Origin: SCGC-AG-212-J23 sp036406675
Lineage (GTDB): Bacteria; Pseudomonadota; Gammaproteobacteria; Burkholderiales; SG8-39
Reading direction: 5' to 3'
Assembly: GCA_036406675.1 (NCBI GenBank)
Contig: DASXAO010000172.1
Span: 44,883 to 108,882 of the forward strand
Length of the DNA stretch: 64,000 nt
Numbering within the stretch: the first letter of the stretch is position 1; the number at the start of each line of letters is the position of its first letter. This document shows, in pieces, positions 36,260 through 43,657 of this stretch. The notes beneath the pieces were generated by a model. That model did not search any database, was not told where the DNA came from, and worked only from the letters and a program-made list of their open reading frames with translations. The position numbers were made by a program, and so were the translations under genes.

Positions 36260-37233
36260 CAGTCCACCTTGGCCCCGGAGCGCCGGACCACCTCGGCCCA
36301 CTTCGGCGTTTCGCTGCGCACCAGGGCGAGGAATTCCTCGGGCGTGCCGCCGTCGGCCTCGGTATCGAGCTGCCTGAACCGCTCGAGCACCAAGGGCGAG
36401 GCGAGCGCCTTGCGGATCTCGGCGTGCAGCCTCGCGACGATCTCGCGCGGCAGGTTGGCCGGCGCGATCACGCCGCCCCAGGCGACGGTCTCATAGCCGG
36501 CGACGCCGGCCTCGTTGAGGGTTGGCAGGTCGGGAAAGAGCGGCGAGCGGCGCGGCCCGGAGACCGCGATGCCGCGTACCCGGCCGGCGCGCGCGTGCGG
36601 TCCGATCGACGAGATGTTGTCGAACATGAGCTGGACTTCACCCGAGATGAGATCGTTGATCGCCTGCGGGCTGCCGCGATAGGGGACATGCAGGATGAAC
36701 GTGCCCGTCATCGCCTTGAAGAGCTCGCCCCCGAGGTGGCCCGTGGTGCCGTTGCCACCCGAAGCCATCACCAGCCGGCCCGGATTCTTCTTCGCGTAGT
36801 CGATCAGCTCCTGGACCGAGCGGACCGGAAGCTTGTTGTTGACCGCGAGCAGGTTGAACACGCGCACGCAGTTCGATACCAGCGTGAGGTCCTTCTCCAC
36901 GTCGTAAGGCACTTTTTCGAGCAGCGAGCGGTTGATCGCGAGCGAGACGATGTTGCCGTAGCCCAGGGTGTAGCCGTCGGGAGCCGCCCGCACGACGTCC
37001 ATCGTGCCGACGGTGTACGAGCCCGCCGGCTTGTTCTCCACCACGAAGGGCACGCCCATTTGAGTCGAGAGCTGCTGCGTCATCACCCGCATCAGGACGT
37101 CTGGAGAGCCACCCGCCGCCGACGGGATGACAAAACGGATCGGCTTCTCCGGATAGGCGGCAAACGCCGCCGCGCCGATCAACCACGAAAGGAGAAGAAA
37201 CGCGCTACGCACGCCGCAGGGCTTTGGCGGCAT
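36259..37233 (-). CDS. Bug-family solute receptor coupled to the amidohydrolase
   Basis: 324 residues. Signal peptide about 1-25 (cleavage near AFA). YPEKPIRFVIPSAAGGSPDV, GGNGTTGHLGGELFKAMTG and VPYRGSPQAINDLISGEVQL are the Bug family blocks. ATG 37233 lies inside the 3' end of hemB (29-base overlap); a GTG at 37212 is a possible alternative start that keeps the signal peptide. The stop overlaps the start of the amidohydrolase gene. No TctA/TctB genes accompany it, so it must use a permease encoded elsewhere, perhaps the TctAB of this window. Confidence 0.9.
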   Translation of the reverse strand: MPPKPCGVRSAFLLLSWLIGAAAFAAYPEKPIRFVIPSAAGGSPDVLMRVMTQQLSTQMGVPFVVENKPAGSYTVGTMDVVRAAPDGYTLGYGNIVSLAINRSLLEKVPYDVEKDLTLVSNCVRVFNLLAVNNKLPVRSVQELIDYAKKNPGRLVMASGGNGTTGHLGGELFKAMTGTFILHVPYRGSPQAINDLISGEVQLMFDNISSIGPHARAGRVRGIAVSGPRRSPLFPDLPTLNEAGVAGYETVAWGGVIAPANLPREIVARLHAEIRKALASPLVLERFRQLDTEADGGTPEEFLALVRSETPKWAEVVRRSGAKVD

Positions 37234-38206
37234 CCATCGCGAAATAGGTGAGGATGCCGTCGGCGCCGGCGCGCTTGAACGCGAGCAGCGCCTCGAGCAC
37301 GCACGACTCGGGCAGCCAGCCCCTGTCGACGGCGCCGCGCAGCATCGAGTATTCGCCGGACACCTGGTACACGTAGGTCGGTGCCTTGAACGCGTCCTTC
37401 ACCCGGCGCACGATGTCGAGGTACGGCAGTCCCGGCTTGACCATCACCATGTCGGCGCCTTCGGCGAGATCGAGCCCGACTTCCCACAGCGCTTCGTCGG
37501 AGTTGGCGGGATCCATCTGGTAGGTCTTCTTGTCGCCCTTGCCGAGGTTCTTGGCCGAGCGTACTGCTTCGCGGAAGGGACCATAGAAGCCGGAAGCGTA
37601 CTTGGCGGAATACGCCATGATGCGCGTGTGGATGTGGCCGGCCTTCTCGAGCGCCGCGCGGATGCGGCCGATGCGCCCGTCCATCATGTCCGAGGGCGCG
37701 ACGATGTCGACGCCCGCCTCCGCCTGCGCCACCGCCTGACGCACCAGCGCGTCGAGCGTCACGTCGTTCAGGATGTAGCCGGAAGCGTCGATCACGCCGT
37801 CCTGACCGTGCGACGTGTATGGGTCGAGAGCGACGTCGGTCATGACGCCGAGCTCGGGAAAGCGCTTCTTGAGCTCGGCGACGGCGCGCGGCACGAGGCC
37901 CTTCGGATTGAACGCCTCGCGCCCGTTCGCGGTCTTCAACTTCTGGTCGACCGCCGGAAAGAGCGCCAGCACCGGCAGCTGGAGTTTCAAACACTGTTCC
38001 GCGACGGGCAGCAGCTTGTCGATGGTGAATCGCTCGACGCCCGGCATAGAGGCCACTTCCTCGGTGCGGGCTTTGCCGTCGATGACGAACACCGGATAGA
38101 TCAGGTCGTTCGTGCTGAGGACGTGCTCGCGCATGAGGCGGCGCGAAAAATCGTCGCGCCGCATGCGCCGCATGCGAACCGCAGGAAACTCGCCGTAGAT
38201 CTTCAC
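37205..38206 (-). CDS. hemB: Delta-aminolevulinic acid dehydratase (porphobilinogen synthase)
   Basis: 333 residues with the start placed at GTG 38206 (MKIYGEFPAVRMRRMRRDDF), which gives the normal family length; a TTG at 38281 would add 25 unusual residues. It condenses two 5-aminolevulinates to porphobilinogen in haem synthesis. The two Schiff-base lysines are in MAYSAKYASGFYGP and MVMVKPGLPYLD; PYTSHGQDG and APSDMMDGRIG are also conserved. The metal-site region has Asp/Ala rather than a Cys-rich zinc set, as in magnesium-dependent HemB of many proteobacteria. It is the head of a unit with the Bug receptor and amidohydrolase. A 12-bp palindrome TTCCCCGGGGAA at 38229-38240 lies just upstream. 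Confidence 0.93.
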   Translation of the reverse strand: MKIYGEFPAVRMRRMRRDDFSRRLMREHVLSTNDLIYPVFVIDGKARTEEVASMPGVERFTIDKLLPVAEQCLKLQLPVLALFPAVDQKLKTANGREAFNPKGLVPRAVAELKKRFPELGVMTDVALDPYTSHGQDGVIDASGYILNDVTLDALVRQAVAQAEAGVDIVAPSDMMDGRIGRIRAALEKAGHIHTRIMAYSAKYASGFYGPFREAVRSAKNLGKGDKKTYQMDPANSDEALWEVGLDLAEGADMVMVKPGLPYLDIVRRVKDAFKAPTYVYQVSGEYSMLRGAVDRGWLPESCVLEALLAFKRAGADGILTYFAMDAAKALRRA

Positions 38207-38271
38207 TGGACTGATTTTTCGGACGTTTTTCCCCGGGGAACTTTTCCGCGGAGGGAGGCATCTTACCTTCA

Positions 38272-38374
38272 GACGATTCAATCGTCTCCCGCTTCTCCTC
38301 CCTGAGCGGGTGCCTTAATCCAAAGGTTAAGGCGTTTTTACCCCCGGTTTATTCCCCTTTACCGGGGGTTTTTT
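38272..38374 (+). ncRNA. Candidate small regulatory RNA with CU-rich loop
   Basis: Four hairpins follow one another on the plus strand. H1: GACGA-TTCAA-TCGTC, 38272-38286. H2: CCCGCT (38288-38293), 11-base loop TCTCCTCCCTG, AGCGGG (38305-38310). H3: GCCTTAA (38312-38318), TTAAGGC (38327-38333), then GTTTTT. H4: ACCCCCGG (38340-38347), TTAA-rich loop with CCCC, CCGGGGGT (38362-38369), then six T. U-tracts follow H3 and H4 only on the plus strand, and no plus-strand gene lies upstream for over 3 kb. The H2 loop has TCCTCC, complementary to Shine-Dalgarno sequences. Convergent with engB, as is Spot 42 in E. coli. The 5' end and promoter are not resolved. Confidence 0.6.
38340..38374 (+). terminator. 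Strong intrinsic terminator of the candidate small RNA
   Basis: 8-bp stem ACCCCCGG/CCGGGGGT with a 14-base loop followed by TTTTTT at 38369-38374. Reading on the minus strand there is no T-run after the stem, so this does not serve engB, whose stop codon (38373-38375) overlaps the T-tract. Confidence 0.75.
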
Positions 38375-38969
38375 ATTCTTGCGATCTGCCGGGGCGCGGC
38401 GAGCCGAGCCAGCGCTCCAGCAGGTCGCGGCATTCGTCGACGCCCTGTCGCGTGAGGCTCGAAAAGAGCCTGACCTCCGCCTGAATGGCCGCGCTCACCT
38501 GCGAGAGGGTCTTCGCCTGCTCCGCGCGCGAGAGCTTGTCGGCCTTGGAAAGCAGCGCGAGCAGGCGCACGTCGCCGAGAAACTCGATCAGCTGCAGATC
38601 GAGCTCGGTGAGCGGGTGGCGCGCGTCCATCACGAGCACCACGCCTGCCAGCGTGGCGCGCGAGCGGATGTAGGAACCCACCAGCGTGCGCCAGCCCGCG
38701 CGCATCGCCTGCGGCACCTTCGCGTAGCCGTACCCTGGAAGGTCGACGAGGCGCGCGCCCGGACCCAGCTCGAAGAAGTTGATGGTCTGCGTGCGCCCCG
38801 GCGTCTTGCTCGTGAACGCGAGGCGCTTGCGCCCCGTCAGCGCGTTGATCGCGCTCGACTTGCCCACGTTGGAGCGCCCGGCGAAGGCGAGCTCGGGCGG
38901 GCCCGGCGACGGCAGGTCGGCGGGGCCCGCGCTGGAGGCGAGAAACTGCGCTTGCGAGAACGCCTTCAT
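38373..38969 (-). CDS. engB: Ribosome biogenesis GTP-binding protein EngB (YsxC/YihA)
   Basis: 198-residue small GTPase needed for assembly of the large ribosomal subunit. G1 is FAGRSNVGKSS, G2 has TPGRTQ, G3 is VDLPGYGYAKVP, and G4 is LLSKADKLSR; G5 lies near ATL/RLFSS. Length is normal. ATG 38969 is divergent from the cytochrome c4 gene, with 66 bases between starts. The stop overlaps the T-tract of the plus-strand small RNA terminator, so the two transcripts converge. Confidence 0.96.
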   Translation of the reverse strand: MKAFSQAQFLASSAGPADLPSPGPPELAFAGRSNVGKSSAINALTGRKRLAFTSKTPGRTQTINFFELGPGARLVDLPGYGYAKVPQAMRAGWRTLVGSYIRSRATLAGVVLVMDARHPLTELDLQLIEFLGDVRLLALLSKADKLSRAEQAKTLSQVSAAIQAEVRLFSSLTRQGVDECRDLLERWLGSPRPGRSQE

Positions 38970-39035
38970 GGCTCCCGGAAGGCGGGAATTCTAATAAAAT
39001 CGCGCCTTTCCATCGGTACCAAGGGAGCTCCGGGA

Positions 39036-39650
39036 ATGCTTCGCCTGCTCGCGCTGAGCGCGCTTTCCGTTGTCGTGGGGACGGCGGCGGCGCAGAACGC
39101 CGCGAGAGGACAGCAAATCGCCGGCCAGGTGTGCGCGGCTTGCCATGCCGCCGACGGCAACAGCGTGGCGCCTACGAACCCCAAGATCGCGGGTCAGTTC
39201 GCGGAGTATCTGCAAAAGCAGCTCGGCGACTTCAAGGCCCAGCAAGGAAAGAAGCCTGCGCGCGACAACCCGATCATGACCCCGATGGCGGCCAACCTGT
39301 CCGACGACGACATCCAGAGCGTCGCAGCGTACTACGCGGGTCAGAAATTGCGGCCCGCGACCGCCGCCGACAAGGACCTGGCCGCGCTCGGCCAAAAGAT
39401 CTGGCGCGGCGGCATCGCGGCGAGCAACGTTCCCGCATGCGGCGGTTGCCACGGGCCGGCAGGCGCCGGGATCCCCGTGCAGTACCCCCGTCTTGCGGGT
39501 CAGTTCGCCGAGTACGTCGGCGCGCAGCTCAAGGGGTTCAGGGATGGCGCGCGCTCCAACGACCCCAATGGCATCATGCGCGGGGTCGCGGCTCGAATGA
39601 CGGAGCGCGAGATTCAGGCGGTAGCGCAGTACGCGGCGGGACTGCGTTAG
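39036..39650 (+). CDS. Dihaem cytochrome c4
   Basis: 204 residues. Signal peptide 1-19 (cleavage near AAAQ). Two similar haem domains: CAACH with Cys33, Cys36, His37 and CGGCH with Cys135, Cys138, His139. Each half has the c4 pattern, PKIAGQFAEYLQKQL and PRLAGQFAEYVGAQL, and methionine ligands in IMTPMAANL and IMRGVAARM. Cytochrome c4 carries electrons to terminal oxidases such as cbb3. GGGAG lies before the ATG, and TAAAAT at 38995-39000 could be its -10 box. In many betaproteobacteria ccsB and ccsA follow here; instead two further cytochromes do. Confidence 0.94.
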   Translation: MLRLLALSALSVVVGTAAAQNAARGQQIAGQVCAACHAADGNSVAPTNPKIAGQFAEYLQKQLGDFKAQQGKKPARDNPIMTPMAANLSDDDIQSVAAYYAGQKLRPATAADKDLAALGQKIWRGGIAASNVPACGGCHGPAGAGIPVQYPRLAGQFAEYVGAQLKGFRDGARSNDPNGIMRGVAARMTEREIQAVAQYAAGLR

Positions 39651-39716
39651 CGGAAGTAATCGACCGCTTGCCGTGTTAGCCGATCGGTCCCCCGGAAACC
39701 CTCTCAGGAGAACACC

Positions 39717-40181
39717 GTGCAAAAAAGATGGATTGCAGCAGCCGTGGTCGTGTCGATGGGCACTGTCGGAGGCGCGGCTTTCGCGCAGGTCAAACCCGAA
39801 AACCTGGTGAAGCAACGCCAGGCCGCCATGACCTTGATTGGAAAGTACTTTGGACCTCTCGGAGGGATGGCGCAAGGGAAAGTTCCGTACGACGCCAAGA
39901 TCGTCCAACGCAACGCCGAGTATCTCCACGCCCTTTCGCAGATGCCTTGGGACGGCTTCGACGCCAGCACCAAGGGGATCAAGGACGTGAAGACGCGCGC
40001 CCTGCCAGCCATCTGGGAGCAGCCGGGCAAGGTGAAGGAGGCGATCGATCGGCTCGAGTCGGAGGTCGGCAAGCTGCAGCAAGTGGCCAAGGGCGGCGAC
40101 GAAGGCGCCGTCAAGGCGCAGATCGGCGCGGTCGGCAAGGCCTGCGCGAACTGCCACGACAATTTCCGCGAGAAACAGTAG
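39717..40181 (+). CDS. Cytochrome c-prime / c556 (class II cytochrome)
   Basis: 154 residues, GTG start with AGGAG before it. Signal peptide 1-23 (AFA-Q). The body is four-helix-bundle-like (VKQRQAAMTLIGKYFGPLGG as helix 1) and the single haem motif is near the C-terminus, CANCH with Cys143, Cys146, His147, as in class II cytochromes. Met39 in the first helix could be the sixth ligand (c556 type); if it does not bind, the haem would be five-coordinate (c-prime type), a form known to bind nitric oxide. Lies 66 bases after cytochrome c4 and four before the next cytochrome. Confidence 0.92.
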   Translation: MQKRWIAAAVVVSMGTVGGAAFAQVKPENLVKQRQAAMTLIGKYFGPLGGMAQGKVPYDAKIVQRNAEYLHALSQMPWDGFDASTKGIKDVKTRALPAIWEQPGKVKEAIDRLESEVGKLQQVAKGGDEGAVKAQIGAVGKACANCHDNFREKQ

Positions 40182-40185
40182 CGGT

Positions 40186-41049
40186 TTGCAGCGCATCCTG
40201 GGCCCCGCTGCGGCGGGGCTTTTGCTTCTTGGCTTGGCCTGGGCGGTGCACGCGCAGCAAGGCGACGCCCAGCGCGGCCTGTACATTTCCAAGGCGGCAG
40301 GGTGCGTCGGCTGCCATACCGAGGACCGGGACAACGCGCAGCCGTTCGCCGGAGGCCGGGCGCTCAAGACGCCCTTCGGCACCTTCTACGGTCCCAACAT
40401 CACGCCCCACCCGCAGGCCGGAATCGGTCGCTGGACCGAGCAGGATTTCATTCGGGCGATTCGCGAAGGTCGCAGGCCCGACGGCGCGCACTACTTCCCG
40501 GCGTTCCCATATCCCTCGTTCACGCGCATCAACGATCAGGACCTGCGCGACCTCTGGGCTTACCTGCGCACGCTGCCGCCGAGCAACCGGCCGAGCGAGC
40601 CGCACGACCTGAAATTCCCCTTCGGCTGGCGCTGGCTGGTGTGGGTGTGGAAGCTCTTTTTCTTCAATCCGGGCCCGTTTTCGCCCGATCCCGCCGCGAG
40701 CGCCGTGGTGAACCGGGGCAGCTACCTCGTGAACGCGCTCGGCCACTGCGGGGAGTGCCATACCCCGCGCAACTTCCTCGGCGCGATGAAGAGCGGCCGC
40801 CACCTTGCCGGTGCAAAGCTGGGAGAAAAAACCAGCGCGCCCAACCTCACGCCGACGCGCCTCAAGAAAAAGAGCGACGCCGAGGTGAAGGACTTTCTCC
40901 AGACCGGCCTGACTCCGGACGGAGACGTAGCCGCCGAGTCGATGGCGGAAGTTGTCCGCAACACCACCAGCCAGCTCACTGCCCCCGATCTCGACGCGGT
41001 GCTCGCGTACCTTCGGTCGCTCCCACCATTGCCGGACGAGCCGAAATAG
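40186..41049 (+). CDS. Dihaem c-type cytochrome, gluconate/alcohol dehydrogenase-subunit type
   Basis: 287 residues starting at TTG, four bases after the previous stop. Signal peptide about 1-23. Haem motifs are CVGCH (Cys40, Cys43, His44) and CGECH (Cys188, Cys191, His192). Between them FGTFYGPNITPHPQAGIGRW is the motif found in cytochrome subunits of alcohol, aldehyde and gluconate dehydrogenases. A hydrophobic stretch at 146-161 may anchor it. Those subunits usually carry three haems; here only two are seen, so it is a shorter relative. It probably moves electrons within the periplasm together with the two cytochromes upstream. Confidence 0.9.
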   Translation: MQRILGPAAAGLLLLGLAWAVHAQQGDAQRGLYISKAAGCVGCHTEDRDNAQPFAGGRALKTPFGTFYGPNITPHPQAGIGRWTEQDFIRAIREGRRPDGAHYFPAFPYPSFTRINDQDLRDLWAYLRTLPPSNRPSEPHDLKFPFGWRWLVWVWKLFFFNPGPFSPDPAASAVVNRGSYLVNALGHCGECHTPRNFLGAMKSGRHLAGAKLGEKTSAPNLTPTRLKKKSDAEVKDFLQTGLTPDGDVAAESMAEVVRNTTSQLTAPDLDAVLAYLRSLPPLPDEPK

Positions 41050-41053
41050 CGTG

Positions 41054-41067
41054 GAATATGGATATTC
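41054..41067. promoter_or_regulatory. Perfect palindrome before the ECF sigma gene
   Basis: GAATAT-GG-ATATTC, a perfect 6-bp inverted repeat with two-base spacer, four bases after the cytochrome stop and 18 bases before the sigma-factor ATG. It is AT-rich in a GC-rich setting and is placed like an operator or a transcription-start element. Binding protein unknown. Confidence 0.4.
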
Positions 41068-41085
41068 TCGGTCCTGTTCCCCGCT

Positions 41086-41589
41086 ATGAACGAAGCCCAG
41101 CGCCTAGTCGACCTGATCCCGCGGCTACGACGCTACGCCCGTGCCCTCGTAGGCGACCGCGCCACGGCTGACGACCTGGTGCAGGACACGCTCGAGCGCG
41201 CGTGGGCAAAGCTCCATCTCTATCGCCGCGGGACCGATCTTCGGGCGTGGCTATTCACGGTCATGCACAACGTCCACGTGAACCGCGTGCGCGCCACGCG
41301 CCCGACTGATCTCCTCGACGACGAGATGCCGGAGCTCGCGCAGCGCCCGGCGCAGGGCGACGCCCTGCTGGTGCGGGATCTCGATCGCTCGATCGCGCGG
41401 CTGCCCCAGGAGCAGCGCGCCGTGCTGCTTCTCGTGACGCTCGAGGAGATGAGCTACGAGGAGGTCGCGCGCACGCTCGACGTGCCGATAGGCACGGTCA
41501 TGTCGCGCCTGTCCCGCGCGCGCGAGAAGCTGCGCACCATGATGCTCGGCCAGTCGGCAGGCGCGGCGAAACTGAAGCTGGTGAAATGA
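41086..41589 (+). CDS. ECF-family RNA polymerase sigma factor
   Basis: 167 residues. Region 2 is at about 8-75 (RRYARALVGDRATADDLVQD, then TDLRAWLFTVMHNVHVNRVR for the -10 contacts) and region 4 at about 100-155 (LPQEQRAVLLLVTLEEMSYE, then VARTLDVPIGTVMSRLSRAR as the -35 helix-turn-helix). No sigma-1.1, 1.2 or 3 regions, as expected for ECF type. Its stop overlaps the start of the anti-sigma gene by four bases and cyanase follows. The signal and regulon are not visible; nearest candidates are cyanase and its own operon. Confidence 0.92.
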   Translation: MNEAQRLVDLIPRLRRYARALVGDRATADDLVQDTLERAWAKLHLYRRGTDLRAWLFTVMHNVHVNRVRATRPTDLLDDEMPELAQRPAQGDALLVRDLDRSIARLPQEQRAVLLLVTLEEMSYEEVARTLDVPIGTVMSRLSRAREKLRTMMLGQSAGAAKLKLVK

Positions 41590-42344
41590 GCGAAGCGCCC
41601 ATTACCGAGACCGACCTGCAGGCGTACGCCGACGGCAGGCTCGAGCCCAAGCGCCGCATGGCGGTCGAAGCGTGGCTGGCGGCTCACCCCGAAGAGGCCG
41701 AGCGCATCGACGACTACCGCCGCATCGCCAAGGAGCTGCGCACCATCTACGATCCGGTCGCCGCCGAGCCGCTCCCGTCGCAATTCGTGCGTGCGCGGCC
41801 CCGGTGGCGGCGCTACGTGCTTGCCGCCGGGTGGATGGTCGTCGCCTTCCTGGCCGGTGTGCTGGCCGGGTGGGAATTGCAGTCGCGCAGCACGCCGGTC
41901 GCCGATGCCGGCGCCGCGATGGCGCGGCGCGCGGCAATCGCGCACGTCACCTACTCGCCCGAAGTGCGCCACCCCGTGGAGGTCGGTGCCGACCAGGAAG
42001 CGCATCTCATCGCCTGGCTGTCGAAGCGGCTCGGCGCGCCGCTGCGCGTGCCGCAGCTCGAGGAGGTCGGCTACAGCCTGGTGGGCGGCCGTCTCCTGCC
42101 GGGCGACACCGGGCCGGTCGCGGACTTCATGTACCAGACGCAGAAGGGCGCGCGCATCACGCTCTACGTCCGCACCGAGGTCGCCGGCAACCGGGAAACC
42201 GCGTTCCGCTACGCCGAAGAAGGCAAGGTGCGCGTGTTCTACTGGGTCGACCGCAAGATGGGTTACGCGGTCTCGTCCGGCGACATCAGCAAGGACGAGC
42301 TGTTGAAGGTCGCGAACAGCGTCTACCAGCAGCTCAATCCGTGA
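41586..42344 (+). CDS. Membrane anti-sigma factor without zinc motif
   Basis: 252 residues. The cytoplasmic N-terminus (1-72) has ITETDLQAYADGRLEPKRRM and LAAHPEEAERIDDYRRIAKE, the anti-sigma fold, but lacks the HxxxCxxC of ZAS-type factors. One membrane helix at about 79-97 (VLAAGWMVVAFLAGVLAGW) leads to a periplasmic domain (100-252) with no cysteines visible in the parts I read. It should hold the ECF factor at the membrane until a periplasmic signal arrives. Starts inside the sigma gene (ATGA). Thirteen bases precede cynS. Confidence 0.85.
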   Translation: MSEAPITETDLQAYADGRLEPKRRMAVEAWLAAHPEEAERIDDYRRIAKELRTIYDPVAAEPLPSQFVRARPRWRRYVLAAGWMVVAFLAGVLAGWELQSRSTPVADAGAAMARRAAIAHVTYSPEVRHPVEVGADQEAHLIAWLSKRLGAPLRVPQLEEVGYSLVGGRLLPGDTGPVADFMYQTQKGARITLYVRTEVAGNRETAFRYAEEGKVRVFYWVDRKMGYAVSSGDISKDELLKVANSVYQQLNP

Positions 42345-42357
42345 CAGGAGGCGCAAC

Positions 42358-42840
42358 TTGAAACGCGATCCCGACATCGGTGCGCTGCTGAAGCCAATGA
42401 AGCGCGAAGACGTGACCGACCTCATCGCCTTTCGCAGGCTCAAGAAAGGCGTGAAGTGGGCGGACGTGGCTCAGAAGGTCGGCCAGTCGAAGGAGTGGAC
42501 CACTGCCGCGTGCCTGGGCCAGATGCAGATGACGCGCAAGCAGGCAGAAACGGTCGCGCGCCTCTTCGATCTGCCCGAGGAAGCGGTGCTTCTTTTGCAG
42601 ACGGTGCCTTACAAGGGATCGCTGCCGACCGCCATCCCGACCGACCCGCTCATCTACCGCTGGTACGAGGTCGTCAACGTGTACGGCACGACGATCAAGG
42701 AGCTGATCCACGAGGAGTTCGGCGACGGCATCATGAGCGCCATCGACTTTTCGCTGGACATCTCACGCGAGCCGAATGAAAAGGGCGACCGCGTGCACGT
42801 CGAAATGTCGGGCAAGTTCCTGCCGTACAAGACCTACTAG
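42358..42840 (+). CDS. cynS: Cyanase (cyanate hydratase)
   Basis: 160 residues; converts cyanate and bicarbonate to ammonia and two CO2. The catalytic triad is intact: Arg101 and Glu104 in IYRWYEVVNVYG and Ser127 in IMSAIDF, with the same spacing as Arg96, Glu99 and Ser122 of E. coli CynS. The N-terminal helical domain (1-85) is normal. It starts at TTG with AGGAGG seven bases upstream. No cynR, cynT or transporter gene is near. The stop shares CTAG with the convergent 64-residue gene. Confidence 0.96.
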   Translation: MKRDPDIGALLKPMKREDVTDLIAFRRLKKGVKWADVAQKVGQSKEWTTAACLGQMQMTRKQAETVARLFDLPEEAVLLLQTVPYKGSLPTAIPTDPLIYRWYEVVNVYGTTIKELIHEEFGDGIMSAIDFSLDISREPNEKGDRVHVEMSGKFLPYKTY

Positions 42841-43031
42841 CGCTGGAGCGAAGCATTGAGCGCAGCGGCGAGAGCCGCTTCGCCGCTTACGAGCGCATCC
42901 CAGCTGAGCTGCTGGCCTTTGCGCTTGCCCTTCGGGACGAGCTTCAACCCCTCGGGATCGATCGTCACCACGTAGGGTTTGCCGTCGACCCGGACCTCGC
43001 GCTTCAGCGGCTTGTCGAGCCTGGTGGTCAT
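42837..43031 (-). CDS. Conserved small protein of unknown function
   Basis: 64 residues: starts MTTRLDKPLKREVRVDGKPY, continues with VVTIDPEGLKLVPKGKRKGQ and ends in an Ala-rich helix. Predicted fold is a small beta sheet plus one helix. I recall similar short proteins in betaproteobacteria, but know no function. ATG 43031 overlaps the mug stop (ATGA), making it the last gene of the leftward seven-gene unit. The longer in-frame start at 43115 would overlap mug and add a poor N-terminus. Confidence 0.72.
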   Translation of the reverse strand: MTTRLDKPLKREVRVDGKPYVVTIDPEGLKLVPKGKRKGQQLSWDALVSGEAALAAALNASLQR

Positions 43032-43657
43032 GACATCCTCAAAGACCGGAATAGTTTGACGAGCTGAGGAAGCTGATAGTTCGCGTTCAGGCCGCTCGGA
43101 TTCGGCAGCACCCACACGCTTGCGCCCTCGAACGTCAGGGTTTGGGGACCGACCGGGGCATTCTTCAGGGAAAAAGCGTGGCAGTACGCGCCTACGCCAA
43201 GAAAGGCGAGCGTCTGCGGCCGATGGCGGCGCACCTTGGCGGCAAGGCGCTTGACGCCTGCGACGAATTCCGTGGGATCGAGCTCGTCGGCGGTCGCGGT
43301 ACCCCGGTTGACCAGGTTGGTGATGCCGTAACCGGCTTTCAGCAGCTCGCTTTGCTCCGACGGGTGCAGCTCCCGCTCAGTGAAGCCGGAGCGGTGGAGC
43401 GCCGGCCAGAAGCGGTTGCCCGGGCGCGCGAAGTGGTGTCCGGTCGCCGCCGAGTACAACCCGGGATTGATGCCGACGAAGAGCACCTTCAGCCCGGGCG
43501 CGATGACGTCGCGGAGGCCCTTTCCGGCGGCGGCGGCGAGCTCGGCCTTAGTGGGCCGGGCGAAGGATGTGCCCGCCCGACTTCTCGTCCGGCTCGAGCG
43601 TGATGAGCGCCTTCTTCTCGGCTTCCTCGAGGAGGTCGGAAAAGGTGCGGAAGCCAT
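43028..43657 (-). CDS. mug: G/U mismatch-specific uracil/thymine DNA glycosylase (Mug)
   Basis: The Mug core starts at about residue 50: RDVIAPGLKVLFVGINPGLY with GINPG as the active-site loop, then HHFARPGNRFWP and, near the end, WVLPNPSGLN. These match Mug/TDG-family base-excision enzymes acting on uracil or thymine mispaired with G. The start is awkward. No in-frame ATG, GTG or TTG is visible between 43657 and the core, so the ATG at 43657 is listed, giving 209 residues with an Arg/Ser-rich N-terminal 30 and a 110-base overlap with the NYN gene. A non-standard start nearer the core cannot be excluded. Confidence 0.82.
   Translation of the reverse strand: MASAPFPTSSRKPRRRRSSRSSRTRSRAGTSFARPTKAELAAAAGKGLRDVIAPGLKVLFVGINPGLYSAATGHHFARPGNRFWPALHRSGFTERELHPSEQSELLKAGYGITNLVNRGTATADELDPTEFVAGVKRLAAKVRRHRPQTLAFLGVGAYCHAFSLKNAPVGPQTLTFEGASVWVLPNPSGLNANYQLPQLVKLFRSLRMS

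Noticed and set aside
38340..38374. Terminator for engB
   Set aside because: The T-tract follows the stem only on the plus strand; engB is transcribed on the minus strand, where the hairpin is followed by an A-rich run.
41053..41073. GGAAT ... CGGTC before the ECF sigma gene as an ECF-type autoregulated promoter
   Set aside because: The spacing between the two elements is about 11 bases, too short for the usual 16-17; the palindrome there is reported on its own.
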